From positions 6,795,501 through 6,859,500 of the forward strand of contig NC_065894.1 of the NCBI RefSeq assembly GCF_905147045.1: a stretch of DNA of 64,000 bases, given 5' to 3'. Positions 24,181 to 36,607 of this stretch are shown in pieces. This stretch comes from Nymphalis io (taxonomy: Eukaryota > Arthropoda > Insecta > Lepidoptera > Nymphalidae). Numbering within the stretch: position 1 is the stretch's first letter; every line of letters starts with the position of its first letter. The notes beneath the pieces are model-generated. The model searched no databases and was not told the origin of the DNA. It saw nothing but the letters and a program-made list of their open reading frames with translations. A program made the position numbers and the translations under genes.

Positions 24181-24393
24181 CCTATTATGAAAACGAACGT
24201 GGACAGCCGATTGTTGGGAAAAGTCGGCTAGTCAGACTAGCCTTCTTAGCTTAGAGGACCAATTCTTAGAATACAATTACAATCGTACCCTATTATGAAA
24301 ACGAACGTGGACAGCCCATTGTTGGGAAAAGTCGGCTAGTCAGACTAGCCTTCTTAGCTTAGGGGACCAATTCTTAGAATACAATTACAATCG
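24181..24393 (+). repeat. Tandem duplication, 108-bp unit, two copies
   Basis: Unit 1 begins CCTATTATGAAAACGAACGT at 24181 and unit 2 repeats it at 24289. They differ at only a few bases (for example CCGATTG versus CCCATTG and TTAGAGG versus TTAGGGG). Each unit contains GGCTAGTC A GACTAGCC, a perfect 8-bp-arm palindrome. I do not recognise the unit. Confidence 0.93.
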
Positions 24394-24476
24394 CATTTCT
24401 TAAAATATCTGTGACTGCCCACCTTGAAGTGAGATTTTAAAATAAAAGAATTCAAAAGAATTTTAAAATAGAAGAA

Positions 24477-24521
24477 GGTTCAAGAATTGTTTGTGGCTCA
24501 GCCACAAACAATTCTTGAACC
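24477..24521. repeat. Perfect inverted repeat, 22-bp arms, 1-base loop
   Basis: The left arm begins GGTTCAAGAATTG and the right arm ends CAATTCTTGAACC; the centre is a single C. It lies 84 bases after the tandem duplication. Confidence 0.93.
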
Positions 24522-24639
24522 AGGGGCCCCATTAATCAGCATTTACTGCATTTGCATTGCTAAAATCAACGAATATTTGCTTCACCTTTTTTATAATCTA
24601 TAATATAATCTTGTATAAAATAATATGCATATATATAAA

Positions 24640-24810
24640 GCCAACACCCATAGACATTAGCATTGTAAGAAATGTTTACCATCGCTCACATCGCAAATGC
24701 GCCACCTACCTTGGGAACTAAGAGGTTATGTCCCTTGTGCCTGTAATTAAACTGGCTCACTCCCCCTTCAAACTGGAACACAACAATACCAAGTACTACT
24801 GTTTTGCGAT
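24640..24810 (-). repeat. SINE-A copy 4, truncated at both ends
   Basis: It begins at CCAACACCCATAGACATTAG and ends within AGTACTACTGTTTTGCG. The poly(A) end and the head are missing. Confidence 0.85.
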
Positions 24811-24832
24811 ATATAATATACAAATCTATAAA

Positions 24833-24877
24833 TATCACATATATTACTTGGCAAATGTAAAAGTAATATATGTGATA
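24833..24877. repeat. Perfect inverted repeat, 17-bp arms, 11-base loop
   Basis: TATCACATATATTACTT and its exact complement flank an 11-base spacer just beyond the broken edge of SINE-A copy 4. Confidence 0.9.
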
Positions 24878-24903
24878 ATGTAAAAGTTTTGTTATAGAAT
24901 CAC

Positions 24904-24990
24904 ATCTCGAGATCACAAGTTCAATCCCAGGGGCAGGCCAACAAAAAGTTATTGGATTTATCCGTGAAGAAGTTTCAGTAGCAGCTTATA
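24904..24990 (+). repeat. Family C SINE fragment
   Basis: CAAGTTCAATCCCAGGGGCA, GGCCAACAAAAAGTTATTGG and TTTCAGTAGCAGC match the B-box part and following body of the family C SINEs at 4000 and 36608. The A-box half is missing. Confidence 0.6.
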
Positions 24991-26127
24991 ATTATTTATA
25001 CCTCGAAAACACGCAATTTTTTTGTCAGGTTTGTCGTTCTATCGGACTGGAAGAGTGCACTTGTGCGCGCGGACACTTGTGCACTTTAATATATCCTACA
25101 CAGTTGGTAAGTCGCCATGGCCGACATCAACATTCCTAGCTTTAGTTGTTTTGGTTTGAACTTACCTTAGTATATTCTATAAATAATAAATACTTAATAT
25201 ATTTCGACGCTCATTTAATCTAATTGAAGATATCTATATCTATCTTGACATAATGTCAAAGTTTTACTTTTATTTATAACCAGCACCCGCTATGGCAACA
25301 CTCAACAGGTATGGGAAGCGATAATATACAATATCAAGTTTATTGTGTCAATAGTGACGTCTTACGTTCACTCCGATAATATAATGCTTTTGCTGTCCTC
25401 ACTCCAACAATACAATTATATTATTAAAATCCATCAAATCGAGTAGAAATTAATATAAAATGTAACATAATTAAATGTATTGCATTTACATTCAACGTCC
25501 AATTAAGTTTCGTATCGCAATCGAAGACATTAAAATCAACGGCTATGATAATTGATTTTTATTAATTAAATATCGGAAACAGGTATTTTTTGTTTTACTT
25601 TTTCATCAACATATGTACGTATCTACATACGATAATATATTGAAAGTGGCAATTATAACCGTATATCTATTTTTATGCTTAGGTGTATGTGTATTTATTG
25701 TATATAACATTATAAAACGATAATAAAAAACATATTTGAAAAAATCACGATATATTCATTCAAAGGGTATCAAAACAATATGTATTTAATTAAAATATTA
25801 AATACATGTATAGTTCTCGCAAACACACAAAATCAATACATGAAAACGCTTATGAAAATCCGTTTATATTTAAGCATAATATACGAACAATCCTCTATTT
25901 ACATGTGTGAGAGTTATATAACAACGTCGTAAGAACGTAACAATATTACCCGACTTCTCTGTCCGAACAGACAAACACTTGCATTATTCATCCGCTTCAT
26001 ACCTTTCAACTCCGTTATGAAGCAACCGACAGATTTATAGATACATCTCTATGGAGTGATTTTATGAGAAGAAATGTTTAATATTTTGTATAGCGCCAAT
26101 AGCTTATAATATAATTTAATACAATAG
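24991..26127. other. AT-rich DNA, no gene seen
   Basis: Nothing supported beyond short AT repeats. Confidence 0.5.
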
Positions 26128-26299
26128 CAGTGTAATTACAGGCACAAAGGACATAAAATCTTAGTTCCCAAGGTTGGTGGCGCATTGGATATGTAAGCAA
26201 TGGTTGACATTTCTTACAATGCCAATGTCTAAGAGCGTTGGTGACCACTTACCATCAGGTGGCCCATTTGCTCGTCCGTCGTACCTATTTCATATAAAA
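26128..26299 (+). repeat. SINE-A copy 5, 5'-truncated, only plus-strand copy
   Basis: It starts at CAGTGTAATTACAGGCACAA and runs through CCACTTACCATCAGGTGGCC to GCTCGTCCGTCGTACC and a short A-rich end. Truncation at the head fits incomplete reverse transcription. Confidence 0.9.
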
Positions 26300-29200
26300 T
26301 AATATCTAGAAGATACTCTATAGTTATAATTGATCAGTTTATTAGAATTATTTGAAATGAACAAGATTTTTTTAAAATGTCTATTATTTATGAAAAATTT
26401 GATGTATTAAAAGTAATACTTTACACTTTCGACGTCCAGCTTTTTCTTTAATATTGGTCCTCTAATCAAATTAGTACCTAATAGTAATGCTACCAATAAT
26501 TATTTCAATTAAATAAAATTTAAACGAAAGAAACTTACTAAATTAAAGGTACATTTTTATGCTCAGAAACATTATATGATCATTTAATTCATGCGATTTA
26601 GGCAAAATGAAATGAATCGATTAAAAAGACACCTCCAAATTTTATATTTTGTTTTTACAAAATTAATGTTCAATTACTCATATTTAAATATTATAATTAT
26701 ATTTACCTTAAAAATTGTATATGATATTTAATTAGTACATGATATTAAAGGTCGCCATTTTTTTCAGGAATACAATTATAGAATTTATTCTAACCTTGCA
26801 ATACTAATGTTGCCTTGTATTTCTGTGCGATTACTATCTGACCTTTAGTTGGACATTTAGCACAGAGCTATATATTACTACGAGGCTAATGCAAAATAAG
26901 TAACTCATTAGACACTTTGTTGTTAATATTCAAAACTTCATGTACACGAGTCATTTTGAACCATAAAATTAAGTACAAATTGTAAAATGTTAGTACTTGA
27001 AGTACTAACAACTTATCGAACAATATGAACTTATTTCACGTATCGCTTGTTCCATGATGTGATAGAAACTGATATTCGTACCTCCATATCTAAAGTTTAT
27101 AGAAAAATATATTTTCTGTAAATTTAAAATTTATTTATTAATAGATCGTGTTCATTGACGCGATTATTAATTCACATTTACATAACTAGGGACCTCATTT
27201 GATCTTTATATTTTCCATTAAATACTTCCGTTGCTTAAATAAAAGTTTAACGATTATGTAAGTAACAAGATTGATTCTTGTTGTATATTTGATTATAAAT
27301 CGGTCAGCGGAAAGATCGGATATCTAATGAATTAGATAAAAGGCGTTATTGAATCGTACTAGTTAATTTCTGACAGTGTAATTAATATTAATTGATTTCG
27401 TTATCATTTCTGCCCCACAGAAATCTATATACAAATACAAAACAATACAAAGAATATAGACGATAAAATATTATTTTGTATCACATTTTTAAACTCTTTT
27501 AAGTCGTATAAATATACTTATAAACTATTATCATAGCGTAATTTAAGATGTTTCGGTTTGTCTTATTCATGTTAATAGTTGGTATGTACATATGTCTGAC
27601 ATGCTGTCGGACTTAGAAAAATCTAATATTCATTTTAATGAATGTTAACTCGTTAGGTAAATTGTAAGATTTGTGATAAACATCTCTAAGAAAAAAAAAA
27701 CATTTTCTACGAAGATCATTATTTTGTATAAACGATAATATTAATGTTCTGGAAAAATCTACAAGACAATTCATCCGAATTTCGCGTGGGCGCGATCATT
27801 GTTCCGTTGTTAAAGCTTTCTAGGTCAATCTGGGTGGTAATTTATTTGGAACTCGCAAACTCGATAACAAAACAATGGGTGTGACACACTCTCGTACTAG
27901 ACGGTCGAACAAATACTAAAAGCCTGAAACCTGTTTCGGGATTTATATATAGAGCGTTGTAAAACAAAACCGATAAATAGTCCAATACTCGCGTACCTAG
28001 TGATGTATTGACGAGAATGATACCTTTCTAATGGATTTGTGTCGTGAAAATCGATAGTCATTTAGCTTTCAGCAAAAGCACATTTAATCATAACATATCG
28101 AAATACATACATATATGTAAAGCCGTTAATTACATGAATCTTTAGAATTCATAAATGTAGTTAAAAGTTTGATTTCATAAACTCCGAAACAGTTAAGGAA
28201 AAATAGTTGTTTATAAAAGTTAAACTTGTACCGTATTTGATACCGTTGTGTTATAAAGACTTTGTTGTGTAACTGAGGAGAAAAATACTTCCAACTGTCG
28301 CTCTATAACTGAAATTTTTACGAATCTTTTGTGTCCTTATTTACCTATACAAAACACTGAAGCTATTAAATAATACTCAACTAAGTTATGTTATATAAAA
28401 ATGTTTTACTTTCTGTTTCTCCTTCATTTAATAATTTAGTTGAGGTTTATATTTGTTTCTAAAGTTATATTTTATAGTTGAAAACGTAATTCGAAACTTT
28501 AGCTTACGTTTAAAATGCGAATACTATACTGTAATATCGGACTATGACCAAACCGGTTTGATTAAGATCGTTTGACCTTGCGAGGCCGTAACAGAGATAT
28601 TACACTGACTCTCATGACGCACAAATAAAATGATAACAAAAATTCACCAATTAAAACAAAGATTACTTTTAAAATAAAATTACAAAAGCTTAATTTAAAA
28701 AGAACGATATTTTGATTTTATTTCACATACAATAAAGATAACTCTTTCACAGGCTAAATCCATTCTATTGGTGTTTTCATAGCGTTTTATCGTTAAACTG
28801 AATCACTCCGTAAGCCACTTACAAAGTTTAAATCCTAAATTCAATTTAAGGTTTTATGACTATTTTATGCGTGCGACCTTCGGATAGATCGACGGTCTTT
28901 TTATTATAAAAAGAATTTTATTCGATACGATCGTTATATTGAATTATTAAGTATTTATGAATAATCAATAAAAAAAGTTTACCTTTTTTTTAAGCGAGTG
29001 AGTATGGGCTTACGACAAACAAACGTCAACATGGTTTGTTTTAAAACACATTGAAATTGAAAAAAATAATAAAATATAGTCATATTTCAATTTATATTTA
29101 CTACGTTGATGTATAATTCATACATTTTTACCTGCATAAAGAAATAATCCTACACTTACCCCATCATGTTGTCCGCACAATTTGCTACAAAAATAATATG

Positions 29201-30128
29201 ATATTAATGACGTTATTGAATATTATTCCGCATCACTGCATATTATTTAAGCCATGACGTTATTATTTTTTTACGTTTTATTCTTTTGCTCTTCCCGCAT
29301 TCCAAATCTAAATCAATAAAACATACGCAATATACACATTTTATATGAGGTATGCGTGTATATATATTAGGAATTTGTGCGTGCCTTTATCGTATAGTTT
29401 TGTAATTTATATAGTATCAGTTATCTATAATATACTTAATATGTTTGTAAGTTTCGGTACTCCGCAAATTTAAATCAGACTTACTAAGTGGGAAATGAGC
29501 GGTCCACTGAAATAACAAGCTATTACATTAAACTACACGTGGTATATGCATTTATGGCCTTTATGCTAAACACTGTTAAAACTATTATCCTATAAAAAAC
29601 TGTACCAAAAACTGAAGAAACTCGAGTTTACGACCTTCGGTAGATTGTTCTGTTCATGTACTCTGCCATATTTGAATATCCGACGACATCAAAATGTGTT
29701 ATATAAAGACTACTGTCTTATAAAACTTCCGAATATGTATACCGTCATCATCTAATTATTTATTATTTACCTATTAAACTATACTGTTTAGAACTTCTTT
29801 ATAACACCCACGCTAGATCAAATGATGATAAAATAACATTAACATTTGCAGTTGTACGCTTGGACCTTAGAGCAATTGTACAGAAACTTTCATTTGAAAT
29901 ATAACACCCCGTCTTGTTGCCTCTACTTGTGACAGGAGGACTGGTTCATTTTTCGCCCAGAGAATCGGAATTGCGATTCAAAGGGGAAATGCTGCTATAA
30001 TTCTTGCCAATATTCCACGCGGTCACGATTTATATAGTAGCTATTTTTAATTTTTATTTGTACATATTTAAGGCTTTAATGTTAATAATTCTGTAATATA
30101 ATAATAATGAGAAAATTGTATATACATG
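26300..30128. other. AT-rich DNA, no gene seen
   Basis: I see no gene or repeat apart from a small inverted repeat at 26989-27009 (10-bp arms, 1-base loop). Confidence 0.5.
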
Positions 30129-30422
30129 TTTTTTTTTTATAGAATAGGAAGACGGACGAGCATATGGACCACCTGATGGTAAGTGGTCACCAACGCCCTT
30201 AGACATTGGCATTGTAAGAAATGTTAACCATCGCTTACATATCCAATGCGCCACCAACCTTGGGAACTAAGATTTTATGTCCCCTGTGCCTGTAAATACA
30301 CTGGCTCACTCACCCTTCAAACCGGAACACAACAATATTAAGTATTGCTGTTTTGCGGTAGAATATCTGATGAATGGGTGGTACCTGCCCAGACGAGCTT
30401 GCACAAAGCCCTACCACCAGTA
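30129..30422 (-). repeat. SINE-A copy 6, near full length
   Basis: T run, ATAGAATAGGAAGACGGACG and all downstream blocks to CCCTACCACCAGTA are present. ACATG on both sides may be a short target duplication. Confidence 0.92.
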
Positions 30423-30590
30423 AACATGTGATAGAAAATAAAAAAATATCAATTTATTAATAAATAATACTTGCAATTTTAATTTGAGTATATTCATATG
30501 TTGTTTAAAGCGTATATTCATAAACAATCCAGTTTAAGTTGGCGTTATAAATACCTCAGGCGATAAAATTTACGCGTAATCCAATGTTCA
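30423..30590. other. AT-rich DNA, no gene seen
   Basis: Short AT-rich spacer. Confidence 0.4.
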
Positions 30591-30910
30591 TGATATAACT
30601 CAGCCGAATATATTCAATACGTAGAACAGCGCCTTGTAATGCACAAACAGAGCGTGAGAACAACATAACAGTTGTTTCTCTGCGATAATATCTAGACCAA
30701 CCCCTTAATAAGGTGCACGAAAATGAACCTTAAATCTAAGTAATAAGATTCATGTGGATGCAATATTCATGTCGTACGGCGTCGGTCGTCTCGTCACGTC
30801 TCAATTAATAGTGAATGATACGCCACGGTTTATTGTGATGCTTCTATGATATTCCGTAGCTCTCCTTCGAGTAAGCATTAATTAGTGTAATGCTCATTGA
30901 ATTCTTAAGT
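30591..30910. promoter_or_regulatory. Candidate conserved noncoding element
   Basis: This is a higher-complexity stretch containing GTCGGTCGTCTCGTCACGTC, CCACGGTTTATTGTG and the homeodomain-like GCATTAATTAGTGTAATG. There is no open frame and no copy elsewhere in the window. The call is an inference from composition. Confidence 0.2.
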
Positions 30911-31129
30911 ATGGCATTCAATAAAATGTTCAGTAAGCATAAGTACGTATTATTACACGGATAAATAGTATCGTTTCCTTATAAGTCAGCCAATTAAAAT
31001 CAAACGTATTTATAATACTCAAAGGATGCTTCTTTTTTGTAGACAAATAGTTTGCTAATTGATTTATGTAATGTTACGTAGGCTATTTTTAACATTAAGG
31101 TTGAAAAAAGGAACAACTATAAATGGACA
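30911..31129. other. AT-rich DNA, no gene seen
   Basis: Nothing supported. Confidence 0.4.
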
Positions 31130-31191
31130 AAGGTTTCCTTTCCTTTTAAGAAAAAAGCTTGAAGCTTTATCCACCGGGCTGCTCCAATGCG
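31130..31191 (-). repeat. Family B SINE fragment
   Basis: CTTGAAGCTTTATCCACCGG followed by GCTGCTCCAATGCG matches the 3' half of the family B SINEs (TTGGAGCTTATTCCACC..GCTGCTCCAATGCG at 43111-43144). Confidence 0.6.
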
Positions 31192-32049
31192 TTACTTAGT
31201 GTTCATTGATCGTCTGACAAGTTTTTCTTCGCATGTAGGAACCCAACGGACAATCGAAATAAAAAAAAATTAATGCCAAACGTAGATATTTGTCAATATT
31301 ATAATAGAATATTCGAACATCGTAATCATTACTGTACACTTAAAAATGTTGTTATTAAATTAAACTAAATGTAATTATTTTTAAAACAAAAAAACGATAT
31401 CATATAAAAATAAAATCGTCAAGTATAATGTTTTCAGGTCGAAGAACTATTTCCAAGTCGGTTTTCTCTTAAATATTTTATAGCGGTACACAAGTCTGCG
31501 TTATCTCGAAATGCGCAGACGTAACTCGTAATAGGCAAGTAATTTCGTGGCTAACAGAAATCTGTCACGACCGAGAGCTATGTGAAAGCTCGCTCCGATA
31601 ATACGGACACGTCTTATGAGGTTTATAAATAGTAAATACTGCTTGAAAAGAACTGCGATGAATTAACGTTGAACACTTGAAAGACAATGAAATAAACCTT
31701 CATGCGTGGTGTTTTATTATAGACGTATCCATTGTATGAAATGTTGGATATATAAATGATCTGCTACTTATATTAAAATAATTTAAAAAAAATTAAGACA
31801 AAATATTATGAATCGATATTTAACTTTAAAAAGACAATTTAATTCTGCGTGCAGTATTAATAAAAAAGTCTTAATTTTTATAAATACTTAATAAACTACA
31901 TTATTAATAATTGATTGATAGCCAAAAACAATAAAAATAATGCATTACTGCGTATAACATAGCAATGAGCGATACGTACAGACACTGTGTAAACTATTAG
32001 ATACCCAATAACATGGGCTCAGTTTAAAAAAAGCATTATTGTTAACAAG
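31192..32049. other. AT-rich DNA, no gene seen
   Basis: Nothing supported. Confidence 0.45.
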
Positions 32050-32215
32050 TTTTAGACCGCGGCTTCGCCCTCGTGTCAAGACAGCAAGTACACTATTTCA
32101 TTATCTGTATAATTTTGTATACGCGTTGTTCATACCGATCGGTTGAGTAGTTAAGACGTGAAAGCGTAACAAACAAATAAACAAACTCACTTTCGCATTT
32201 TTAATAATATGACAC
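32050..32215 (-). repeat. Lepidopteran interspersed-repeat fragment
   Basis: GACCGCGGCTTCGCCCTCGT, then CCGATCGGTTGAGTAGTTAA, ACGTGAAAGCGTAACAAAC and ACTCACTTTCGCATTT match a repeat pattern common in Lepidoptera. The copy at 54440-54600 has the same words in the opposite orientation. Family assignment (Helitron-like or other) is not decided. Confidence 0.5.
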
Positions 32216-33372
32216 AATAAATAAATTTGATTGATTTAACGTTACTAAATTATTACGTTGGTATGTTCCAGTTATAATTATCTAATATATAAGTAAAATT
32301 CTTAAACTACAATGAAAAATATTTGACAAATCCCTAAATATTGCGTAAAGGTTCTCGAAAGAGCCCACAAGTTTGCCAAATCACTTTGGTAAGTTCAGAC
32401 TCCCAAGTTGGCGAATCACAGCCAACTTTCTTGGAGTTGTGCCGAAATTTTGAGCTAACATAACTTTATTTCCTTCCTCATTGGCTTTAATAACTTACTT
32501 AGCATAACATCGAATAGATTTAATTTAAACGAGTTCAGTAATCTTGCAAATTGAAACCAAATGCCATTTTCAATATCATGTTGCATTGTGTGTCGTACTC
32601 ATTATAATGGGTCACAATTTTATTATGATTTTCAAAATTAAATGTTATAGAATTTGATTAAGAATTAGATTATGTTTTATATTTAGTATTACCCGTGTAG
32701 TAATACTAAATATAATAAATAATCAAATCTCGTTTAAGTCAAGTTTATCGTCTTAATGCGCTGATTGTATCAATAAATATGTATTATGATCAGTTCACTT
32801 TATAGGTACTATAATCATAAACTTCAAATGTATTAACGAATATGATATCGTTATTAAATTTGCATATGACAATTAAAATTTCATTATGTATTTTAATTCG
32901 CTTTTAAGGGAAAATTCTATGTTTGGTTGATAGTACATAATCTGAATTTTAAATGTAATTTGTAACCTTCAATGCAATTTGTTTAGAATTTAGATTATAT
33001 GTATTGCATTATTAAGTTAATTTTCTTTACTGATCTATGTACTGGAATGATATGCTGGCATGTATATAAATACAGGAGCCCTTACGAAATTTTAATTTAC
33101 AGGATCGTTATATCAATATTTATAGATAGAATACACAATGTTTATACAAAGATAATAAAAAATAATGACAAGCTACGTTTTAACACTATTATACATACGA
33201 TGGAATTTCGCATCGTATCCTGTTCATGGCACCAACAATTGTAGTCCGTTTTGAAAGTAAATTTTTCGCCAAACTAGTATAGTATAGTGATTATAAGTAA
33301 TTACACAAGATATGGTACAACAGATTCACCAAGGTTTTGGTTATGTGGCCCACTATTCTATCTTTACCTAAG
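32216..33372. other. AT-rich DNA with one hairpin
   Basis: Contains the inverted repeat at 32678-32714. The frame at 32999-33244 is AT-driven and unrecognised. Confidence 0.5.
32678..32714. repeat. Perfect inverted repeat, 15-bp arms, 7-base loop
   Basis: TATATTTAGTATTAC and its exact complement flank CCGTGTA. Confidence 0.88.
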
Positions 33373-33628
33373 TTTTTTTTTTCTTTTTTTTTTTATAGAA
33401 TAGGAAGGCGGACGAGCATTGTAAGAAATGTCAACCATCGCTTACATAGCCAATGCGCCGCCAACCTTGGGAACTAAGATTTTATGTCCCTTGTGCCTGT
33501 AATTACACTGGCTCACTCACCCTTCAAACCGGAACACAACAATAACAAGTACTGCTGTTTTGCGGTAGAGTATCTGATGAGTGGGTGGTACCTACCCAGA
33601 CGAGCTTGCACAAAGCTTTACCACCAGT
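33373..33628 (-). repeat. SINE-A copy 7 with internal deletion
   Basis: The T run and GGAAGGCGGACGAGCAT join directly to TGTAAGAAATGTCAACC. The segment that normally lies between (ATGGGCC...TTGGCA) is absent, including the CCACTTACCATCAGGTGG hairpin. GCAT occurs at both ends of the missing piece in intact copies. Confidence 0.92.
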
Positions 33629-35182
33629 TGTAAGGAAAACCATTGAGCATATATTTGGAATGTACGTTAATACTAAGTAATTATATAATTGTTAATAACA
33701 CAAACAATTTTTAATTAATTTATTTCAAACACTAGACGTCAAAGGTAAATTGTCATGTAAGTCGGTTTACGGGGATATATTTTGCGCCGTAAGAATCACA
33801 AACATAAGAAATTCTTCTTAAGTAATTAGTTATCTTGACCCGATTACTTATTAAATACTTCTTTTGTGCAATCTAGAATGTACCTCATAACATAAAATAG
33901 ATTCGTCAATAAAAAATCTCCTCACATGCTGCATTTCATTTGAAATATATTTTTGCGAATTCTATGTTTCCGGCAACTTTCGAGTTGATTCCGTCTGTGG
34001 GACACACTTGGTGCCATTTATTGCTGTGCAAACATGTACAACCAGTGCTCCCTACGCCTAACACCATGACCACGATTATTAGTAATGCTAATATGTTGCA
34101 AAATCGCTAAGGGTAACAGATATTCTAGATATTCCTGATATTCAGAGTTTCTCCTATCTGAGCTTGAACTAATAGAATGTAACTCAAAATTGTAATCACA
34201 GTCAATTTGTACATTTTCAGATTAATTTGTTGATTGATCTTCTTGGAGGTTTTGTAATAAATGAAATATTTCATTATTTTGAGGACTTCGAGATGTTTTA
34301 CACTAATTTACTCACAATATTCTAAATAATATGCACAATACGAACTGAGATATCGTTGCGACTGACGAATATAAGTAGACAAGTCAAAAGTTTACAAAAG
34401 TACCCTTATATAAATTATAAACATTATTCGGATTATAGCGGTCATATGACTATCGCCGTCTTTGTAGGTATACATATATAAAAGTGCTATTAATAATAAT
34501 AAAAGTAATAAAATATCAGAATATTTGATTAAAAAGACCTTCAAATTAAGAAACCGGTCAAATGACTGCTCCTATCTTCTAATGTTAATACACTTTCTAA
34601 AAATAGATAATACTTATTCTAATATTAATTATTTTATTTTTATGACTAATATATTTTTTAAATATCTAACTGCACGATAATTTTTTCTCCAAATTCCTTT
34701 ACTTTTGTTTAGTTTGTCTATCCTGCAAGTGATATAGGATTCCTTTATAAACGCATAGATAACAGCGCAGCAGGATAGCTATAGTGATAAGCTTTATCTT
34801 ATCTGTTCTCGTAATAATACAAAGGGCGGCAGACCTTGTCGAGGATTATGCGCATATGAATAATACACATGAAACTACAATCATGTTATATTTACCAAGT
34901 GATAACTTTTTAAAAAAAAAAGGTTTTCTTAAAGACTTTTTTTATTTTTAGTCATAATTGTCGGACGAAAACACATAAACGTTAAGAGTATTCACGTCGA
35001 ATACTGGGTGGCACGATAAGTTTCGGTGTATTTCATTTTATTTTTAAGGCAATACAAGTCACTTGACTTGATTCCAACCAGCGCATAGTTCCGCTCCGCT
35101 TAAAGTGACTCAATCACTTATAGTCAAAACCACAAAAGACTCAACCTTGGATTTGTAACGTATTCACGTAACGTCTCCCCAT
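33629..35182. other. AT-rich DNA, no gene seen
   Basis: Nothing supported. Palindromic CAAGTCACTTGACTTG lies at 35056-35071. Confidence 0.5.
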
Positions 35183-35629
35183 ACATATCGCGAGTGGATC
35201 AATGGCTGCATTAGCGGGGCATCTAATATTGACTCACTGAAAGCAAACTACAATAAAATTCCAAGTCCTGTAGGAAGGCATACACGAGAACGGGTGCATC
35301 CGTTCAGCGTGCCGTACCGTGCAGCGCATTGTACAGATTGGTCATGACCTTGTTTTGCATCCTAGGGGCTCCCGTAGCTTCTGGCGTCTGACCAAATCTG
35401 TGCAAAACAATTTCTGCCAACCTTCGCTGCCACCGCTCAGAAATCCGGACGGATCGCTAGCTCACAGTCCGCAAGAGAAAGCCGATCTCCTGGCTAAACT
35501 CTTTGCCGATAACTCCGTCATCGATGATTGTAGTGCGCTGCCACCAACAATACATTCATGTGACCATACGATGCCTGACATCAAAATCAGGCAACGTGAT
35601 GTGCGTGCGAAGCTGCAATCACTTGATGT
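35183..35629 (+). mobile_element. LINE fragment, same family as 1-1612
   Basis: This piece covers the linker between endonuclease and RT: it aligns with the complement of about 306-735. Read in frame from about 35319 it gives HPRGSRSFWRLTKSVQNNF, LRNPDGSLAHSPQEKADLL and MPDIKIRQRDVRAKLQSLD. A one-base loss in an A run and an insertion of about 20 bases (around 35299-35325) break the frame. Both the endonuclease and the RT are missing. The right end falls within a few bases of the deletion point in the first copy. No poly(A) tail is present, so this is an internal fragment. Confidence 0.9.
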
Positions 35630-35651
35630 ACGAGAAAAAATCAACTTCTGA
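35319..35651 (+). pseudogene. LINE linker-region protein fragment
   Basis: About 103 codons of element-derived linker are followed by a few unrelated codons (EKINF) and a stop at 35649-35651. It has no catalytic motif. The matching minus-strand frame at 35462-35644 is its shadow. Confidence 0.85.
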
Positions 35652-35726
35652 TATATTTATCTATTACAAGTGTACACAACATTCAACATATAATATATAT
35701 AAAATTTATTTATAATAGTTAGTCAT

Positions 35727-35783
35727 ACTGACATTGGCACCGTAATAAATATTAACCATTCATTACATCGTCAACACTCCAAT
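35727..35783 (-). repeat. SINE-A copy 8, small old fragment
   Basis: CTGACATTGGCACCGTAATA, AATATTAACCATT and CATTACATCG follow the middle of SINE-A with substitutions. Confidence 0.55.
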
Positions 35784-36607
35784 GCCAAAGAAATATATCT
35801 GATTATAGAAAAATAAAAGTTACAAAAATAGATAATATGAACTAAATTTTCAAATAAGTAGTACAATAAGTTAAGAAACAATGATAGCCCTGAAATGAAA
35901 AAAATGCTATTGATATTAATTTTGTACTGGTATATTTTAATCGAGTTTTAACCGCAATCAAACCGATTATACCTTTTTAATTTGCTTAAAGAGTTACACT
36001 AGCCGTGGTCACGACCAGCTGTGCTATTCTTTAAGATCTCACTTCATTACACACCCATGAAATATCTTTTAGAACTTACGGTGATATACTACTTTGGTGC
36101 GTGTATTCTTCAAATGTGATATTTAGGGGTCAATGGCATATATTTCACTTTCTGACATTTCACGACTATTTTCTGCGATGAGTTTCGAATTTGTTTTTAC
36201 AGAATAACCTACTGTTATCCAAAATGTGGGTACTTTAAAATGCTGTTCACATCTATATCTTTGTCGTAGGCCAAACAGGATATGCTCATCCATTAATTCA
36301 ACTAAAGCAATTTAAAAAACATATTAACGACCATTGTAACAAGGAATGCATTTCAACATCATTTCAGGTATCAGCTTTTAAATGTCCCACAAGTATACAA
36401 AGGACCCTTTACTTGAGCAAATGTATTGTACGAGTAGCCTAATCCGCCATGAACAACGAACACGAGGTAAATACTTCTCTTGAAAAAACTTTACTTTCTT
36501 ATGTATTCACACACAATTGAATAGCAAAATCACTAGACTAACTATTTTTAAAACAAACAATAAATCAGTCATTCATGTTTCATAAAACAATTCTTATTTT
36601 AAACCTG
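35784..36607. other. AT-rich DNA, no gene seen
   Basis: Nothing supported. Confidence 0.45.

Noticed and set aside
24833..24877. microRNA precursor
   Set aside because: Perfect arms and an AT-only type stem without bulges fit a fold-back duplication better, and no known microRNA seed was recognised.
36527..36545. Complement of miR-7-like sequence (AGCAAAATCACTAGACTAAC)
   Set aside because: Only part of the mature sequence matches and there is no hairpin partner nearby.
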